From positions 1-8,859 of the forward strand of contig DCUY01000085.1 of the NCBI GenBank assembly GCA_002327905.1: a DNA stretch of 8,859 bases. The letters are read 5' to 3'. Numbering within the stretch: the first letter of the stretch is position 1; each line of letters begins with the position of its first letter. Under the pieces are notes generated by a model. It did no database searches, was not told the DNA's origin, and worked only from the letters and a program-made list of their open reading frames with translations. The position numbers and the translations under genes are program-made. The stretch is from Caldifarciminota bacterium UBA2202 (lineage in GTDB: Bacteria > Hydrothermota > 32-111). Shown here piece by piece: positions 5,824 through 8,859 of the stretch.

Positions 5824-7153
5824 CTTGTTGTTTGTATTTTTATTGAGTTTTACCCTGCTTTTCTCTCAGGAGAGCAGGGTTTTCTTTTCGGGAAATGAGA
5901 TAGTTTCAGAAAATAGAATCAATGATATTTTTATTGATAAGAAGATTGAATCGGGACTGCAAGAGATTCTTGATATATATCTCAATTCCGGCTATCCCTT
6001 TGTCGAGATAGTATTGGATTCAACAGTGAAGAGGGGTGACGGATCATTTTACTATTTCACAATCAATGAAAACGGAAGATTTAATATTTCAGGAATCAAT
6101 AACAACTCCCTTGTGCGAAATTCATTTTTGAACAGAGCAATGAATCTGAAAGGAATGCTGTTTTCGGATAATCTTATCAGGCGCAGAATTCAGGAGCTTG
6201 AATCTTATGATTTTATAGATAATAATATGAATTACAGAGTGAGACAGATTTCGGATGCTGAAGTGGAAATAGGTACGGAAATAGGGCAAAAGAGATCCTC
6301 GCACATTTCAGGAACTTTATCATCGGATTTTGATTCAATGATGATAGCGGGCTTTCTCGACCTTGCGATTTCAAGTCCGTTCGGCTTTGGAGATATATAT
6401 AAACTTGATTACAGCAGATATTCCGCAGATAAAACAAATCTTGAAGGTGAATTTGAATTTCCTTTTGTTTTCTCAACGCCCATAGGTGTATTTTCCAAAG
6501 GGTCATTTATAAGCTTTGACACGACACTTTCAACCGCGGATTACACTTTCGGATTATTCCTGATTTACAGACATTTTAAAATAAAAACAGGATTCGGCAA
6601 AACAACGGTATTTTATCCTTTTGCCGTAGATTCCAATAAAGACTATTCTCATATATCAGGGGAGATCGCATACAGGTTAAAAAAAGACAGGGCTGTTGAG
6701 ATGAACATTCTCAATAATTTGTCGGAAAATATCTCAACAATATTCGACATGTATTCGCTCTGGGACAGTCCGATGAAAAGAATTCTGCTTCTATCCGAAT
6801 TGAAAATACATTATGTGATTGCAGATGATTATGAGAGGCAGATGGGAAAATACCTTGGAGGCAATGAGAATCTGAAGTCATATCCGGAGGATTTCATTCT
6901 AACATCGGATTTTGTTTTCTATGAAGGCAGATTTCTTTATAATTCACTTCAAAACATAAAACCCGGATTATTCGCAGACGCTTCATTATACAGAACTGAC
7001 AAAACAGAAAGAATGAATTCTTTTCTTTATTCTTACGGATTGCTTCTGCAGGCAGAAAATGATAAAACAATGCTGGTTTTGTATTACGGCTTAAATCCTA
7101 ATTTGGGAGTCCTTCAGGGCAGGGTGCATCTCACGCTTTCTTATTTCTTCTAA
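5786..7153 (+). CDS. Omp85-like outer-membrane protein with POTRA-like segments
   Basis: This 455-residue protein has a signal peptide (MKRRSIQQLL, then a hydrophobic core to about residue 26, cleaved near FSQES). Residues about 31-160 look like two degenerate POTRA domains: VFFSGNEI, then EILDIYLNSGYPFVEIV, FNISGINNNSL, and FSDNLIRRRIQELESYDFI. From about 170 the chain alternates in beta-barrel fashion and ends in HLTLSYFF, a terminal-Phe beta-signal for BAM. Residues 358-370 (GGNENLKSYPEDF) sit where Omp85 proteins carry GG...(V/L)RGY, but the Arg-Gly is Lys-Ser. The roughly 290-residue barrel is shorter than BamA's. The start is TTG at 5786, with an in-frame stop at 5768 upstream and no ATG that keeps the signal peptide. 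No Shine-Dalgarno is visible, so translation is probably coupled to the overlapping gene. Likely role: substrate insertion or transport at the outer membrane; the exact job is unknown. Confidence 0.82.
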   Translation: MKRRSIQQLLRINLLFVFLLSFTLLFSQESRVFFSGNEIVSENRINDIFIDKKIESGLQEILDIYLNSGYPFVEIVLDSTVKRGDGSFYYFTINENGRFNISGINNNSLVRNSFLNRAMNLKGMLFSDNLIRRRIQELESYDFIDNNMNYRVRQISDAEVEIGTEIGQKRSSHISGTLSSDFDSMMIAGFLDLAISSPFGFGDIYKLDYSRYSADKTNLEGEFEFPFVFSTPIGVFSKGSFISFDTTLSTADYTFGLFLIYRHFKIKTGFGKTTVFYPFAVDSNKDYSHISGEIAYRLKKDRAVEMNILNNLSENISTIFDMYSLWDSPMKRILLLSELKIHYVIADDYERQMGKYLGGNENLKSYPEDFILTSDFVFYEGRFLYNSLQNIKPGLFADASLYRTDKTERMNSFLYSYGLLLQAENDKTMLVLYYGLNPNLGVLQGRVHLTLSYFF

Positions 7154-7650
7154 TCTTTTGACAGAATGTCACTGATTTCTCCTATGTACATTCTGTGATA
7201 ATCCTTTTCAGGATAGTTTTTGTCAATATCCTTATCCTTGAAAAATTTTGGTTCAAGATCATCAGTGTATATTTTTTTGCATATAAGAGTCAAATCAGCC
7301 TCTTCATAAATTATAGTTTTATTCTCATAATAAACAGGGTGCAGAGAGAGTTCCTTTATTTTATTGACATCCCTTCCCGAATTACTTCCGCAGTAGTTTA
7401 AGATTCTTCTGCTCGCATCATTGAAAAAACTCAATGAAAAAAAATCATGACTCTCTATAAATTTGTATGTGTGCCGCACAGGCCTCACAAATACAAAAGC
7501 GACATTTTTATTCCACAAAACTCCAAAACCGCCCCATGATGCGGTCATGCAGTTTGATTCTTTTTCATCCCCTGAGCTTATGAGCATCCAATCGCGTCCC
7601 ACCATATCAAAGGCATTTTTATTGATTTCGCTGATATTCTTTATTTTCAT
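7150..7650 (-). CDS. Flavin reductase-like domain protein (FMN-binding)
   Basis: This 166-residue protein matches the flavin reductase-like (split-barrel FMN) family, including flavoredoxin-type proteins. Visible features are NCMTASWGGFGVLW (33-46), the FMN-contact region with its small and hydroxyl residues; FVRPVRHTYKFIE (54-66); FFSLSFF (70-76); and CGSNSGRDVNKIKE (87-100). Such proteins bind FMN and reduce flavin or pass electrons in the cytoplasm. The physiological partner cannot be read from context. AAGGAG (7660-7655) lies 4 nt before the ATG. The gene converges on the Omp85-like gene and the two stop codons overlap over 7150-7153, with no room for a terminator between them. There is no functional link to the plus-strand cluster. 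Confidence 0.88.
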   Translation of the reverse strand: MKIKNISEINKNAFDMVGRDWMLISSGDEKESNCMTASWGGFGVLWNKNVAFVFVRPVRHTYKFIESHDFFSLSFFNDASRRILNYCGSNSGRDVNKIKELSLHPVYYENKTIIYEEADLTLICKKIYTDDLEPKFFKDKDIDKNYPEKDYHRMYIGEISDILSKD

Positions 7651-7668
7651 GCTTCTCCTTTTTTATCA

Positions 7669-7674
7669 ATTATA
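7669..7674 (-). promoter_or_regulatory. Possible -10 box for the flavin reductase-like gene
   Basis: A perfect minus-strand TATAAT (7674 to 7669) would start transcription near 7662, giving a leader of about 12 nt that includes the AAGGAG site. No good -35 box is found at 16-18 nt. A 10-bp palindrome, TGAATATTCA (7700-7709), lies around -42 and could bind a regulator, but in A/T-rich DNA this is weak evidence. Confidence 0.35.
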
Positions 7675-7773
7675 ATCTCGGCAGGTAAGAAGTAAATACT
7701 GAATATTCAATCATCGCAAAAAAGAATGGGATTGCTTAATGGATTTAATAAAAAAAGTCATTTAAAAACATAT

Positions 7774-8676
7774 TTAGTTAAGTGAGTCTTTTCCTGTTTT
7801 TTTAAAAATCAAATTATTTATATATGAAGAGAATGCAGTAATAGGTATATCCAGAATTTTAACTGCAAAAATATATGCGGTATTTTCAAGAATCATGCGC
7901 TTAATTCTTGATTCCTGTCTGTAAAATATTCTTCTGTTGTGTCCGTCATCCAAATTCAGACAATGATATTTTAATCCCCTGAGGGAATTAATAATCTCCC
8001 AGTAATGGGAGCCCCATGCCCCTCTAATTTCAAGGCTTTTGCCTGATAATTTGTTTTGAGGATCTTCAAAGTGTCTCCCGAATCTTACGGCATATCTGTA
8101 TGCAGGCATTGACCCCGGCTTGAGGTAAGATATAAACCATAAATTCGTTGTATGAATATCCTTTGGCCATAATCTGCAGGGTGTGTCATTTATATACAGA
8201 TGTCCGCCCTGTTTTACAAAAGAGAATGCATCGCGGATAACTTTATTTCTTAAGTTCTTATCGCTTAACGGTATGTGCTCAATGACTCCGTTTAAAAGAA
8301 CAATGTCGAATTTTTCGTCTTTTATCTCATTATGCAGATTATTTATATTCAAAATTTTCACTCTCTCTTCGACTTTATGTTCTTTAAGGCGCAATTCGCA
8401 GATTTTCAGACTTTTATCATCAATATCAGCGGCGCAGACAAATCTGCATTTTTCAGCAAGAGCAACAGTAGTTGCTCCTGTGCCGCAGCCGTAATCAAGA
8501 ACCGTAAAGTCTTTCAGTTCGCCGAAATGATGCTCCATCTCAGGCAAAACATATTTGACAATCTGAGTGTAGCGCGCTCCGGTCTCGTGCTTCACATAAG
8601 TCTCAAACCTTTTAAGACTTTTTTTTGATGAGAGAAACTCTCTTACGGATGATTCAAAAGAGTCCGAGTATTTCAT
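7774..8676 (-). CDS. Class I SAM-dependent methyltransferase
   Basis: This 300-residue cytoplasmic protein has a Rossmann methyltransferase core: motif I VLDYGCGTGATT (59-70) for S-adenosylmethionine, an acidic residue after strand 2 (Asp84 in CAADIDDKS), and motif IV region FDIVLLNGVIEHIP (123-136). A strand-turn KQGGHLYINDTP (155-166) follows. The C-terminal half (about 165-300) is less usual, with RLWPKDIHTTNLWF (168-181) and basic stretches. From memory it resembles methyltransferases found near glycan or cell-surface polysaccharide genes, but no such genes are here, so the substrate is unknown. No Shine-Dalgarno precedes the ATG and a TATAAT box lies 7 nt upstream, so the mRNA may be leaderless. 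A gap of 123 nt separates it from the flavin reductase-like gene on the same strand. Confidence 0.9.
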   Translation of the reverse strand: MKYSDSFESSVREFLSSKKSLKRFETYVKHETGARYTQIVKYVLPEMEHHFGELKDFTVLDYGCGTGATTVALAEKCRFVCAADIDDKSLKICELRLKEHKVEERVKILNINNLHNEIKDEKFDIVLLNGVIEHIPLSDKNLRNKVIRDAFSFVKQGGHLYINDTPCRLWPKDIHTTNLWFISYLKPGSMPAYRYAVRFGRHFEDPQNKLSGKSLEIRGAWGSHYWEIINSLRGLKYHCLNLDDGHNRRIFYRQESRIKRMILENTAYIFAVKILDIPITAFSSYINNLIFKKTGKDSLN

Positions 8677-8683
8677 AAGTTAA

Positions 8684-8715
8684 ATTATACTAAATGAATA
8701 TTTGCAAAAAGTCAA
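8684..8715 (-). promoter_or_regulatory. Promoter placing the methyltransferase start at the ATG
   Basis: On the minus strand TTGACT (8715 to 8710) pairs either with TAGTAT (8692 to 8687; 17-nt spacer, 4/6 match) or with a perfect TATAAT (8689 to 8684; long 20-nt spacer). Either choice puts the transcription start within about 0-5 nt of the ATG at 8676, leaving no room for a ribosome binding site. Confidence 0.6.
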
Positions 8716-8769
8716 TATAAAAATATTTTATTATTCTTATTTGTATCCGTTCCGATAATTGTTAACAGT

Positions 8770-8859
8770 ATGTGACTGCCGAATAGTGTAGCGTCGGCTC
8801 GCGGACTGCCTCTATAGCTCGTAGCGGGAAGCCCGGCGCTCATTCGCACATCATCCCCG
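8770..8859. other. GC-rich right edge without a recognisable gene
   Basis: Bases 8771-8859 are about 62% G+C by hand count (55 of 89), against under 40% in most of the window. All three plus-strand frames hit stops early. One minus-strand frame is open from the edge inwards for about 48 codons, but it has no motif I recognise and runs into the methyltransferase promoter. It holds a small hairpin, CGGG-AAG-CCCG. It may be the end of a repeat or of a neighbouring element. Confidence 0.5.

Noticed and set aside
7651..7773. Terminator after the methyltransferase
   Set aside because: The 123-nt gap is A/T-rich with T-runs on the minus strand, but I find no GC stem in front of them.
8183..8628. 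Two plus-strand frames opposite the methyltransferase
   Set aside because: Antisense shadows of a clear methyltransferase core; no ribosome sites or recognisable domains.
177..8755. Short shared string (TCGGAAC) read inwards from both window edges
   Set aside because: Only 7 exact bases with loose similarity around them; too short to claim a terminal inverted repeat.

Overview
This AT-rich window (roughly 35-40% G+C by eye in the coding part) comes from a diderm bacterium. The signs are two lipoprotein signal peptides with a lipidation cysteine, an outer-membrane beta-barrel ending in Phe, and a single-span envelope protein. The metabolic genes (methylmalonyl-CoA mutase and epimerase plus a butyryl/acetyl phosphotransacylase) suit an anaerobe or fermenter with propionate/succinate chemistry. 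I cannot assign a phylum; an uncultured or FCB-like lineage is a guess.

Layout. Positions 1-422 hold no convincing gene: a GC-rich left edge, a 10-bp inverted repeat, a heptamer-periodic tract (about 244-332) and a sigma70-type promoter. Positions 423-3742 form a tightly packed plus-strand operon: methylmalonyl-CoA mutase large subunit, methylmalonyl-CoA epimerase, phosphate acyltransferase (Ptb-like) and ribose-5-phosphate isomerase B, joined by overlaps of 4-8 nt. The first two interconvert succinyl-CoA and methylmalonyl-CoA epimers. The third could exchange CoA for phosphate on a short acyl-CoA. The fourth belongs to pentose phosphate metabolism.

Positions 3739-7153 form a second plus-strand unit. 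Its promoter overlaps the rpiB stop codon and it begins with tRNA-Ala(GGC). Only 20 nt after the tRNA come four envelope genes: a small lipoprotein with a pseudopilin-like body, a nine-repeat TPR lipoprotein, a DUF4845-like inner-membrane anchored protein, and an Omp85-like protein with POTRA-like segments and a short barrel. An Omp85-like barrel next to a TPR lipoprotein recalls BamA/BamD. This four-gene set is the best candidate here for an undescribed envelope assembly or transport module.

Positions 7150-8676 carry two minus-strand genes unrelated to that module: a flavin-reductase-like FMN protein, convergent with and overlapping the Omp85-like gene by 4 nt, and a class I SAM-dependent methyltransferase whose promoter sits so close to the ATG that its mRNA may be leaderless. 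The right edge (from about 8770) is again GC-rich and noncoding. GC-rich, apparently gene-free edges at both ends raise the possibility that the window is a contig broken at repeated elements.
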